DNA of 64,000 nt from Sanghuangporus weigelae (taxonomy: Eukaryota > Basidiomycota > Agaricomycetes > Hymenochaetales > Hymenochaetaceae). The stretch covers positions 2,790,001 to 2,854,000 of the forward strand of contig CP137320.1 of NCBI GenBank assembly GCA_033182465.1. The letters are read 5' to 3'. The first letter of the stretch is position 1; the number at the start of each line of letters is the position of its first letter. The position numbers and the translations under genes are program-made. Below the pieces are notes generated by a model, which was not told the DNA's origin, made no database searches, and was given only the letters and a program-made list of their open reading frames with translations. Shown in pieces: positions 9,857-21,048 of this stretch.

Positions 9857-12187
9857 TTAGTGCTTCTTGCTCTCTTGAGCCCCGATACCAGCTGCAAAGC
9901 CAACGGCCATCGCGTTACCCGTCTGCTCTGCTAAGTGCTCGCCAGAACCAGAACCAGGGGCCGAGCCACCGATGGGGACGAAGACGGTACGGTTTCCGTA
10001 TGCAGCGATGCGAGACACGTCGATGCGGCGTAATTGCATCTCGCGAGCAAATGCATCATGGACTTCTGCGTCGGCAAGAGCGCGTACACGAATGGCCTCA
10101 GCTTCGGCACGTGCGTTGACGAGTGTTGCTTCTCCTTGGGCTTCTGCAGCGATTTGAGTGGACTTAGCCTGGGCTCGTGCTGCCGCGACGACTTGATACG
10201 CATCTGCGTCCGCCTTGGTCTGTTCGTATGAAGCCGACGCATAAATCGATAGTTGGAAAAAGAAAGTTGGAGAGGACTGACATTCATGGCCTGAGCCTTG
10301 ATTTTCGTTACAGAGAGAGCACCCTCCTCCTGCTTGACTTTGTTGCTATTCTCCCTATCGACGTTCTGGGTGCAATGTCAGCTTCCTTTCGAGGGAGAAT
10401 TACCGGAGTACATACAGCAGCTTCAACCTGTGCCTGCAACGCCCTGGTCGTCAGCTTATCCATCGTCGCAGCAATTTCTCCCTTGAATTGCCTGTCGATC
10501 ACGGCTTTGGTATTCAAGAGATTGCATCAGTATAGTACCTTGCTTTGAAAACATCTGATAATCGCTCACCCAAATCTTTCAGGACAATACCGTACTCAAG
10601 GGCAGCAATGTGCATCTCATCCATGGCACGCGTACGAAGTGCATCTAGGAAAGCGGAAGATGCATCGTCTGCAGTATCCAGATTATCAGGCCCAAGCGAG
10701 CGCTGCTTGACCATGGAGGAATAATCAACTGAGGATTGTGTGAGAAATAGAATGACTAGAAATGTTGAGAGAAGGACGGACGATGGGCCACAATTTGTGT
10801 AAGGATTGACTGTGTTTTGTCCCGAAGTGCCTCGAAAGGTGTGTTGTAACCATGAGTGGTGAGCTGTCGGGCGATATTTAGATGGTCGAGATAAAAATTA
10901 GGGCGCAACATACTTTCAGTGGCTCTGTCAATTGCCACTTGAGATATATAGTCAGGCTAACGGGTACTTGATCCCGAGTGAAACTGTGGAATATCCATGA
11001 GCCTTACAAAATCTGGAAAAGAACGAGATAGACACGAACATGTCCTTGGTAGGCATCTCGAGCTGATTCTCTCCGAGTGTGAAGAGACCGCGAAGCGTAA
11101 CATTTGGATTTGTGATGTAGTGCTGACCTGCGGGCAAGAGCTCAAGGTCATCACCACGTTGCAAGATGGCACAATTGTTTGCCGGGATATTCAGGCTAAA
11201 TACGAATCGTCAAATCATTACTAGGTAATACTGAGCTGAAAAATCTGGAGCTTACAAAAGAGCAACGACGTATTCTTGCTCCTTCCCTGCTCCGGTCTTG
11301 CTGCGCATCTTCACTTCATGGCTCCAACCGAGCGTTGCGCCAGTCACCCGATCCTTGATTTGTGTTGGAAGATGTGTCTGGTCGACAACGGCTAATACAT
11401 TGTAGGCCCCTTCGATACTCAACGCGACGAAGCCTCCATTCTTTACAACGAAAATCCTGTTGTTCGGATCGCTAATGACTGCTGCTTGGTTCTGGGACAC
11501 TTGAACGATTATCAGTCCTAGGAACTCTACAACGGTGTCTGAGACTGAAAGATACGGAGCAATCAGTTCAAACCGATCTAGCATATCAAGCTTGGATGGT
11601 ACATACTTCCTTTCGTTCCTTCCCAGCTTCTTGCCCACCAGTTACGGAGTGGGAATCCTGGATAACGGCCAGGCCTAGTGAGGACTTTGGGCATCCCACC
11701 GTGGTTGATGAACCCTATCTCTCCTGGAGCTATTTGTTTTCCGATCCAGTCCGTAGGCGACTGCGCAAGGCAAGGGAATCAATCAATCAAATTAACAGTG
11801 CATCATAGTTGATCTCCTACTTTCCGTGACAGGATATTACGTCCATTTGTCTACATTTCACAATAGGAATTATCAACAAAATGAACGGCCACCCACTTAT
11901 ATCTTACCTACAGATTTGAGCTGAGAATCAAGTTTCCGGAGGGCCGCAAGTACGCCATCCTTTTCAATCTTGATAAAGAATGGGAGTCCTTCTGCGATAT
12001 CGAGGTTGCCTGTGGTCGCAAAAGGAATACGAAGACGTTTGCTAGTTGCACTAATACCAGTCGTTTCCGACACAGGCATCTTCGAGCTCTTGCTGCCGCT
12101 ACTATGGAGTTCTTCAGAGTCGTGGAAGCCAATATCAGAGCCGCCGATTAAAGTTGTGTACCCAGCAACGCTCATCGCGGAGGTCAT
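9857..12187 (-). CDS. SPFH/Band 7 (stomatin/prohibitin-superfamily) protein
   Basis: Ten exons (12187-11912, 11760-11607, 11544-11256, 11195-11040, 10983-10914, 10863-10782, 10728-10570, 10504-10416, 10365-10282, 10219-9857) splice in phase to 573 residues. After a variable N-terminus (~1-92) comes IAPGEIGFINHGGMPKVL, then VSQNQAAVI and LNIPANNCAILQRGDD. The SPFH core follows: DIFTRDQVPVSLTIYLKWQL, RDKTQSILTQIVA, LEYGIVLKDLAVIDRQFKG. The C-terminal helix is Ala/Glu/Gln-rich (ARAQAKSTQIAAEAQGEATL), typical of flotillin-type oligomerisation. SPFH proteins form ring or scaffold assemblies on membranes; I see no clear transmembrane segment, so peripheral attachment is likely. An alternative first exon exists at 12304-12266 (ATG, GTAGCG donor, acceptor directly before ATG 12187), but a TATA-like box only ~18 bp above it argues for the 12187 start. 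Superfamily is secure; subfamily and role are not. Confidence 0.85.
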
Positions 12188-12321
12188 CTCGACTGTAGCA
12201 ATCGAGCGAAGACAAGAGTCAACTGAGAGTTCAAGGGATTATGGTTCAGGACCAGAACGCGCTACCTGAAGTAGATGTGAACGAGAGAAGTGTGTCCAAG
12301 TCATCTTGATTAATATCGCTC

Positions 12322-12330
12322 TATTTATAA
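12322..12330 (-). promoter_or_regulatory. TATA-like box of the Band 7 gene
   Basis: TTATAAATA on the minus strand, about 135 bp above the chosen ATG (12187) and only ~18 bp above an alternative ATG (12304). The spacing supports the downstream start. Confidence 0.45.
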
Positions 12331-14045
12331 TGTCCAGCGGGGCGCCCAAGCATCGCATTAAAGACGTTCCTGTTTCCCAGTCAACATGTGACCGTTCGAG
12401 TGAAAGGCGCCGATTCGTGTTCTTTAGCCGGAGTTTGAATACGATTGATGCGATCAGTTATGATCGCCATTGACATTGCTTACTTGGCGCCTCACCGCTA
12501 TGCAGTGTCTATTCTCCTCGTCTAGTCTACAATCGTAGATTTTGTGTCGTAGTCGTGTTGGCTGGGTAACTAGATAATGAATTCTGGGCACAGGAAAGAA
12601 ATTCCGATGGGTGCAAACTTGAACCGCGAGGTAGACACGTTCGTGCCGAGTCGTCAACTTGGTTCGCATCTCGCGCCTTGCTTCATGTAAGTTATCGAGT
12701 TCAACGGAGCCGTAACAGCCCTAGATGTTTATATACTCTTTATCCATTTCCGTGACGTGTTTGCAAAGCGTATCATCCGGACAGACTTGATTCTGCCGTT
12801 CCGCGATGTTCCAATGTATCTGACGGCATGATCAATGCAGTGTTCAAGAGCCTCACATTGAACTTGAGAACCTTTGGCCCCAACCGTTTCGGTTCCGACA
12901 CATTGACATACTTGTGCCTCATATTTGTGCCGCACTACCTGTACCATCGTCTCCTTAACATCTAGGGTAGCATACTAGGCGATGCGACCTCATAGTACAC
13001 AGGAAATGCTCAATTCCCGCCAGTATTTAAGGTATCATCCTGTCGAGTTTCAGGGTCATCCTAGTGCTGTGCAAAGTAGCATCTTCAAATCACAAGGGTC
13101 TATTAGAGCATTTCATGGAACGACTCAAGCTCGGTAATATCAAATGAAATGTTCTACCAAGCTAGCATTTCGGACGTATGCATGGCACTTATTGCCCCCC
13201 CCCCCCCTTCAAGCATTGTGCATCAGGCCCGTAAAATTAGCTCTATTATATGAGGTATCCTAGCACCTTCACCGAGACATGTTGATGCATCGTTCATTCC
13301 GTGTACCACTGCTTCTTGCTTCATTCTTCTAAAAAATTTACCTCCATTTTTGAACGCTTCGTCTATGCTTTGCCTCTTCCTGGAACGTTACTTGACCATG
13401 AGGAAGATATTTCACGCAAGCGACCGAGCAACACAGGGAATGACAGTCTTTTTTTGTTCGTCCCATTCATCATCCTTATTTGCGCTACCGCCGGATTGAT
13501 ACGAGAGTCTCCGAATATGAGTAATAGATGTCAACGGAGTTCTGTATTTTGTAATGATCCGCTCATAGATATCATTGAAGATCTCGTTTAATTGTCATCA
13601 GAATAATTATAAGAAACTGCCGATTCTAACAATATGTCGATGAGCTTTTCGATAAGTTCTAGACATTGCCTAAATACGTGCCTAGCATCCTCTAGTTCTT
13701 TTCCCATTCATTCGGATCGCATACGACTTGTGCACAGAAGGTGAGGTGATCGTCCAAAAATACAAACAGACAAAGTTTCCTGATTATTTTTGTCGGGGTG
13801 GATAGAGTCGTAGCCACGTTTTTTTCGAATTCAAATTCGTGCAAGCATCAATCATTGCCAATCTCCCAACAGGAAGGTGATATTTACCGATTGATGTACA
13901 TAGACTCTAGATGCTCCGGAAAACATAACTCAGGGTAGGAAGGAAGAAACCAAAAGGAAGGACACGCTCAACGCATCAGAAACGGAAGTAAAGAACGTAT
14001 CATTCGCACGAGATAAAAAAGGTGAGTAATCCGATTCGGAAAGTT
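12331..14045. other. Gene-free interval
   Basis: About 1.7 kb. Short frames at 12454-12669, 12729-12947 and 13301-13591 have no recognisable domains or connecting splice sites. It contains a 13-base C tract. I see no RNA gene. Confidence 0.4.
13195..13207 (+). repeat. Poly-C tract (13 C)
   Basis: Thirteen consecutive cytosines in a gene-free interval; prone to length error in sequencing or assembly. Confidence 0.9.
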
Positions 14046-14621
14046 CTAACAAGTCAGAGCAGACCTTTTGAACAAAAACGAATATGGAGGGGGACCGTCC
14101 ATCTCTTCGTCAAGGCTAAGAGAATTGCCATTACTATTATTACTAATGCAGCTCAAGCTGGCACTTCGCCTCCGTCTGATAATTAGGTAGATAACAAGGA
14201 GGATTGACGCAACAGCGATCGTCGAGACTGCTGTAAAGACGCCAATCAAGGCTGGCCTATTATCAAAGAACCTGCGGGGAAAACGGTAAAATGATTGAGA
14301 ACAGGGAGAGAAAAATATGAGAACTTACCCGATGGCTTTGGGTATTATTGGCTGTAGTTTCTCGGGGGATGGCACAAACGGCATATCCGAGAGAGTTGGT
14401 TCCGCAATCATAGATGTAGACGTGACTGTAGAGACCTTCCTCGATCGACAGATCGCGTTACTGGGAACCTCTGACGCTGTCAGAACCATTATAGAAGTGT
14501 AAACTTGTCGTTGTGACTGAAACTGTCCGGAGGACGAAGTTAACATTTTGATGCATACAAGCTCAAGCCAACTCACAATGAAAAGAAGAAGCAGCGCCAG
14601 GCCTTGAAGAGCCATGCACAT
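14046..14621 (-). CDS. Small single-pass membrane protein, paralogue of the 15455 gene
   Basis: Three exons (14621-14577, 14516-14329, 14271-14046) give 152 residues. Exon 1 encodes a hydrophobic signal-like start (MCMALQGLALLLLFI). A short Ser/Thr-containing ectodomain follows, then GFFDNRPALIGVFTAV leading into a ~23-residue hydrophobic membrane helix, a basic stop-transfer (IIRRRRS), and a ~45-residue cytosolic tail with an acidic patch and PPPYS. The juxtamembrane block closely resembles GFFGNTGAVAGVFTVV...RRRR in the divergent neighbour, so the two genes are paralogues. Architecture (signal, S/T stretch, one TM, basic stop, disordered tail) recalls fungal Mid2/Wsc-type cell-wall sensors, but no sensor domain is visible. 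The 60-nt first intron has no stop and keeps frame, so intron retention would still code but would alter the signal region. Confidence 0.65.
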
Positions 14622-15454
14622 TGTTGGTCCATATTATATGCATGATCAGTGACGATCTCGGCTTGATGCTGAGCGTATCAAGGCGATTTTCAAGAACAGA
14701 AGAAAGACAAATCCATCTCAGACCAGAAAGTAGAGATGCTTGAACGAGGAGCATGAGCCGATGCAAACACTGATACAGCGACTCGTTTCGTAGGAAATCC
14801 GCAGCGACTCATCACACAAAAGGAAAAAATTCCGTTATGTGCGATGCATATCGCATCAAATACGGTTGAACGATGAAGTACGGCAGCAAGGCGGGAAATC
14901 AATCTCTTTGTGCGTCGGTTCCATGCCTTATAATTGATGATCACGGAATTACCGCTTGTCGGACCCACGGAAAGGTCTATTTTCGGCTTTGGTACATCTA
15001 AGGCCACTAGCATTACAATGGGGAAGAGATTCTTGAGGAGGAGCGGAGAATAGGGGAGAACAAACTGGTGGGCACAGTATTTCATTTACTACTACGATTA
15101 TTGTGTCTTTTTATTATTGTTCTGGGTCTGGGAAAAGAAAAGGCCTCAGGATCAACGGGACGGGTATAGTAGCCGAGAGGACTGAAATACGGGGCGATAC
15201 CCTAAAATGGATAAAGTTTGCTTATTCAATTGGAATCAAGTGAGCCCAGCTTTTCTCAGGTCATTCTTCTCGTTCTCGCCAACACATCCCCTTGTTCCCC
15301 CCCACGGCCTCCACGCACCCACCGCTCTTGCGTCCACTACCATCGTCCGCTCAGTCTCGCGCAGGACGTATGGCCCTTTGAGCATTCCCGTCTTTTCGAT
15401 CACCAAGTAAAATACCCCGAGTGTCGATCCTTGTTCTTGGTATATTCCTGAAAG
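14622..15454. promoter_or_regulatory. Head-to-head promoter region of the paralogous membrane genes
   Basis: About 830 bp between divergent start codons. A minus-strand frame at 14690-15085 has no recognisable content. Shared or mirrored regulation of the two paralogues is plausible but unseen. Confidence 0.4.
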
Positions 15455-17304
15455 ATGGCCGATACCACAACGAGTGAGTACTCCTCTTTTACTCGTGAAT
15501 TGCGCCATGCAGCGCACACGCCGACACTTTCCATGCTTGGGTGGATGCCCTTTGCGTCAATCGGCTTGGAGACTTGAAGGCGGCAATCGACGCGTTAGAA
15601 TCCGTGTTTGATGTATAACGAAGATTTTTCGAAGACAGAGTGCTGATTTGGTGATCTTGTGCAGCAACACCTCTTCCACCTAGCACAACCCCACCGACGA
15701 CGACGACGACGTAAGTCTTGTAGCCATGCTTTGAATCTTTCCTTGTAAATAACTGAATGACTTTCATAATGAACCCTTGGGTTGCTTCTACGGACTGAAT
15801 TCTATCTCGTGCTATTGTATCCTGCAGAACACCCGAACCTCCGACTACAACTACCTCGGAAGAGACGACGACGACGACTACTTCTCCGACAACCACTCCA
15901 TCACCGACGAGTACGACGAGCACGACTTCGGAGGAAACAACTTCCACAACTTCGACCAGCGAAACTACCTCAGAGACCACCAGTTCGACTAGCTCTACGA
16001 CTTCTTCCACGCCGTCCTTGACAACGCCTCTGACCACGTCCAGTACTTCCTCGCAGTTAACAACTTCAACTTCGACCAATGGTCTAACGGCAACTGTCGT
16101 TGTAACTGAACCGGTTGCTTCTGCATCCCAGTCGGCTGTATCCGACAACTCATCCGATGATGATGGGAGCGGGTATGTCAAGTCAAGTTCCTATTTATAA
16201 AAATGTCATACTTAGCTTCCGTGACAAGCTTCTTTGGCAACACAGGTGCCGTAGCCGGTGTATTCACGGTAGTTGGCCTGGTCGCGTTGATCCTTGTATT
16301 TGTGCTGGCTACTAATGTCATCCGGCGCCGACGTGCAAAGAAGTTCGATGATGAAGTGGCAGAAGCTGCAGCTGAAGCAAATGCTACCCCTCGCTACCCC
16401 TTCGATGATTACGACGATCCAGCTCCCGGTGGTGCTTACGGCTCATATTCAGACCCGGACAGCCATGGTACTATGTCACAAGTACCCCTGACTCATCCTG
16501 CCGAAAGCTACAACATGAGCGAGTTCAACGGAGGCTATGGTCCTTCTTATGGTACAACAACAACTGCGGTCGGTGCTGGCGCTGCTGGTATAGGTACCCT
16601 TGCGCGGCGTAACACGAACACTTATGGCGATGTCAGCAATGGAAACGGTGGCTTCGGTGGAAATCCGAATGGCACGCATCCTGTTGTACCGTACAATGCA
16701 TTTGCCGGACCACTTGGTGGGATGCCTGCTGATCCATATGACCCATACACTGCTGGCAATCTCGGCATCAAACGGCAGCCTAGCCGTGGTCCCGCGGACC
16801 TTCTTGACGCCGCCGGTATTGGAGCCGCTGCTGTTGGCGCTGGCGCTGTATTAAACCGTGGTCCTTCCCAAAACACAGATCCATCACTAGATCGTCAGAA
16901 ATCATTAGCTACGCATCGTACTCTTTCGCCGGACAACAGTAATGGCAGTCACAGTGGGAAGACTCAAGAGTCGTACGCGGCGCATTATCAACCTGACTTC
17001 CGTCCGGATGCACATCAATATCAGCCTACAACTGGCGGGTCTACTGCTCCACCTCCAGCTTCTGCCGGAGACGCTCTTCCTAATCCATTTGCACGTGATG
17101 GTGGGTCAGACGAAGACGCATATGGTGTAGAAAGCTACATCCCGGCTGTCACCGGACGTCAGTCGCCATCTCATGATGGCCGGGAGAGCATTCGTGATGA
17201 AGAGGATTATGGTCGAGCAGGGAGGACACTGAAGGTTTGCAAAGTTCAATCTGTTTATGTTCTATGAGTCTAATGGGTTGATCATCTAGGTTGCAAATGA
17301 ATAA
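15455..17304 (+). CDS. Thr/Ser-rich single-pass membrane protein with long cytosolic tail
   Basis: Five exons (15455-15473, 15665-15710, 15828-16172, 16229-17234, 17290-17304) splice in phase to 476 residues. Residues ~1-140 are an almost pure Thr/Ser/Pro/Glu ectodomain (TTTTTPLPPSTTPPTTTTT), expected to be heavily O-mannosylated. At ~143-185 lies GFFGNTGAVAGVFTVVGLVA, a hydrophobic helix ending NVIRRRRAKKF, the same module as in the divergent gene at 14046. The ~290-residue tail is Gly/Pro/Tyr/Asn-rich and disordered (FDDYDDPAPGGAYGSYSDP). This plan is common among fungal Mid2/SKG6-like plasma-membrane proteins that sense wall stress or mark polarity; function here is inference. No classical signal peptide is predicted, so the helix may act as a signal anchor with the N-terminus outside. 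The last exon encodes only VANE and the stop. Confidence 0.75.
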
Positions 17305-20300
17305 TTGTGATATATATCCTCGAAAACTATTTATCAATGCTGTATGCCCTTTCTGTTCGCTTTCATGCTATTTTATTTTTGTCTATTCGACGTCCAACTT
17401 TCGTCGCTCTTTTGAACTGGACTGTAGCTCCTTTCTTTATTATTTCGTTTCATACCGTTGCTACTGTGTATACGGCGCATGTCAATTAATGTGCAGTAAC
17501 AGTGGAATCTTTAGTCGATGTTTATGACCTTGTCCTTGTGCCTGCACGACATGATCGCCTTTTCGATCGCTTCTTTCGTATCAGCCCTTCATCTATCATT
17601 CTCGACCTCGTTCTGGATGCCATTCTTTCTGTTACTTCTGTCTCAGGATTCCTGCTCTGGAACTTTTCATGCGATTGAAGGTGCCAGTCGTGTCTAGTGC
17701 TTATGTTTGTTCTACGTATCGTTGCTACCATGGTATCGTATTACAGTGACTGTATGTTCTGCATGTATTTACACACAGTGCTTTCACAACTGGCTTCGTC
17801 ACGATTGTTGTGTTTTACTTCATCTCTAATCTATCGATTGCTTTCCCTATTTTTTTTTTTTTTGCTTCCTCTCTTCTTGCTTGGGTGTGGTTGGTTTGTA
17901 TGGCTTTGTTTATCTTGATACCTTTTCGAGCCAGCTGTCGTGTATCACCACCTCATTACATAAGATAATCGACCACTCTTTCCTTCTAACTTCCAACGAT
18001 CCCTCGTGCGCGTATTGACCCTTCTGCTTGTTGTTCAGGACACAGTCCTTCCTTATCTGCTGCATGGTTCATGGCGAATGCATTGAACGCTGGGCTCGTG
18101 GTCACAGGCTTTCCTGGACAGTCGGTGGATTCTGCGGACTCGTGATTACAGACTCGGAGCATGCCTGTTCCTTCACGATTCTCTCATCGGTGGCTTTCAT
18201 TGACACCGTCCGGACTTTACCAGGCGACAATGTGGTGATGGTCTATAATCGCGGGAGGTTGCGATGGCTCGAACTCTGTTGCCCATCTGTGGCTCTAGAG
18301 CGACCTGCCTGCAGTATAGAATCCGCGGACTCGTTGAGCGGTCGGTTATGCCTCGTGAAGGTTTCATTCGCCGAGAGACGCCTCTTGCTTGAATTGGACT
18401 TTAAGTCTCATGAACGCCGGCGCGAAGGATAAACTACGAATGAACAAAGTTGTGTTTCGCTTGTTCTTTGGTCGGAAGGTCAAGAAGGTGAACTACTTGT
18501 GACCAGGCGGTATCCTCGACTTGTTGTCTATGGATCCCGGAATAACTCATTTGAAATGCCGATTCGAAGTTCTAGTCGTCGTGCAATCGATTGCATCGAT
18601 TGACCCGCGATACTCCAATTGTCCTAAACGTCCTACTTGAAACGGATCATTGGTCTCACGACACCAGTTGCAGGGTAAACAACGAATAAAGGTGGCCCTT
18701 CGTTCTCTGGTGTACCCGCTTCGAATCATGCGCCGCGGGCTGTTATAAGATAAACCTCTTCTTCTCGCCACCGACGTCCTGGTTTATGGTCCTCAAAATG
18801 CAACGTGTACTACCTTCAAATCTATATATTGTGCACCACGACTTCACAACAATGAGCATCTTCACAACAATGAGCATGTGTATCATATCTATACGGTATG
18901 GGCTTCATTGCGGCGTTGAATAGTACTTCCTGCTGGATAGCTTGTGAAAAGTCCGCCCAGACAGGCCACTGCCTGCCTTCTTGTCTTCTTTAATGGATAT
19001 TTTTGCAATATTATTTCGCGGAATGCAGCCTGGGTACTCATCAACTTCTTCAAGGCACTCTTTTCATTTTCCTTCTCCAGGTGCAATTCATCCCATCATT
19101 ACCCTAGCATATGTCAAATGACACACTTTCGGCTAGTCCGGGGCCGATGCACTGTTGCGTGTACGTCGTCAGTCTCATTTTTATGCGATTTGCCTGAATA
19201 GTTACCCTGCAGAAAGATAGACTGATTCAATTCGCGATAGAAATAACTTCTCGTTGGTGGTTCCGAGTCCAGGTATTGGATGACAAACGTGTACGTTCTA
19301 TTTTATCAGAAAGGAGTTTACATTTACGCTCAGCGACGTCTGGTTTCACGTGTAGTGAAAGTTTCTTTTTGGATCATATCCGTTCTTGGAATGTTCCTCC
19401 CATCGTTTTCCGCAGATAGAATCGGGATTAACTTCGATCTGGTCTCCGCGTGGTCGAATCCTTACAGTTCACAGATGTGCGGACTGACTGAAGGAGGTCT
19501 GCCCATATCTCATGCTAGGTGACCGAACCGTCCTTCCGGTCTCATTCCGACCTCCGATTTGCTTTTCGGCGGCAATCATATTTTAAGGAGCAATTTCAAA
19601 GTAAAGGAAGAAATAGCCGTCTTCCTTTTCACATTGTTCGATCGTTCCTGGGTCTGGACGTACCTTATTGGCTGCCACTTGCTGTCTTCCGGTGTTAATA
19701 GAACCATCAGGTGACTATCAGCGGAGAACGACGGAGATCGCGATTGGTGGTTTTTATCCTGACGTGCATTCCCGGAACATTGACTGAAGAACAGCGCTCG
19801 TCAGCCGTGACAGTTTGTGAATACGACAATAAGCTCGGGTCTTGGCCATTCGTTTACATGGGAGTAGGAGGTTCCTACTAACCTCTACTAAATCATGGGA
19901 AGTCGTTAGTGCGAAGGTTCAGAACGACACATTCTACTCGTATTAGACGTGGAGACGCTGATTCTTTGACAGGGATGATCTCTCTCTTGAAGTACTAATT
20001 TCTCGCAAGAAGTGGATCCAGTTTGAAGTTTCGGATTGGCAGAGAAAGCTGTCAAACTGGTATTATTCGCGACTAATAAGCTTGACTTTGCCTGAGAAAG
20101 TGGTGGCCATAATCGAGTAAGGAACAGTGTAACAATTAACTACTTTCTGTCACTCCTTGAAGCTGACCACTTCTGAAATGATCTGCAGATAATGGAACAA
20201 CATCACCGGCCTTCCGACCCCATCTGTTGAGAGCGTCGTTCAAGATGCATTCTCTGCATGGACTCTTCAAACTTCGTATTATTCTTGGTGCTCACAGATG

Positions 20301-20709
20301 CTTCTAGCCGTTTTGACCTTGTAATAAAGATTATTTTATGAGTACAGCTGGTTGCGAATAAGGTGACGAGTGCCTTACGCCACATCTGTACTTCGTGGAC
20401 GATTCAGACTCAATTATGGCTCATTCAAAGACGATCTGGAAGCATCAGTTTTCTTGGGTTATTAGACTCATAGTCTTCCCTGATTTTCGCGTCCGAGGTC
20501 GAACCACTCAGACGGAAGCAGTGTACCTACTTCTTGTCCTAGCCTCTCCAGCTCTCTTCTTATTTGCGGCCTAAACCCGTCCTGAACCTTCTCTTCGGTC
20601 GAATTTCCCCAAAAACATCGTCTACGTCTTTGAATCTCTGAGGCCAAGAACAGCTATGCGCTACACGATTACAGGTAGGCTATTACCGATACGGATAAGT
20701 TCCGCGCCG
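17305..20709. other. Gene-poor interval
   Basis: About 3.4 kb with no gene I can support. The longest frame (18028-18432, plus) has no domain or plausible splice partner. The first part is probably 3' UTR of the upstream gene. A 15-base T tract lies near 17850. No transposon protein, terminal repeat or RNA gene was recognised. Confidence 0.4.
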
Positions 20710-21048
20710 CTAAATTGTACAAAGATGCCTCGGAGCACAATCAAAGCCTCGGATTTCCTCGTAATTCCCCTGTGTGCCTTTACCAAAATCTGGATGGACT
20801 ACATGAAAAGTCGATCATTCTCATCTGCAATATCTTCATCAGCTTTGCAACAGTGATACGTACTTATGTCATTCCAACATGGAATGACCCTACTCAACAT
20901 ATTGATAGATCATCCTTTTCTAACAAATTCAACCACTGCATATCCAAAATTTTCAAACTCAGCGCTTGGGGTAATCTGCGCACCATCATCCCTGGTGATC
21001 AGGCACGTTCTTCCTGGAAAGATCAACGCTGATCCCCCGCCGCGATTT
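20710..21048 (-). pseudogene. Gene fragment, family unknown
   Basis: Two stretches look coding but could not be joined with certainty. Segment 21048-20925 reads out of an ag acceptor as NRGGGSALIFPGRTCLITRD followed by DGAQITPSAEFENFGYAVVE, then meets a GTTAGA donor. After ~135 bp a second segment (20789-20710) begins at a cag acceptor; one frame gives FGKGTQGNYEEIRGFDCAPR and a stop 5 residues later. The phases disagree unless a middle exon or another frame is used. No start codon or upstream exon was found. I do not recognise the family. It could be a decayed gene or a real gene whose other exons I missed. Confidence 0.3.

Noticed and set aside
15489-16181. 230-codon minus-strand frame rich in Val/Glu
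   Set aside because: It is the antisense of the Thr/Ser-rich exons (ACG/ACT repeats read backwards as Val-rich) of the 15455 gene.
19440-19480. tRNA-like B-box (ggtcgaatcc)
   Set aside because: No matching A-box, acceptor stem or cloverleaf could be drawn around it.
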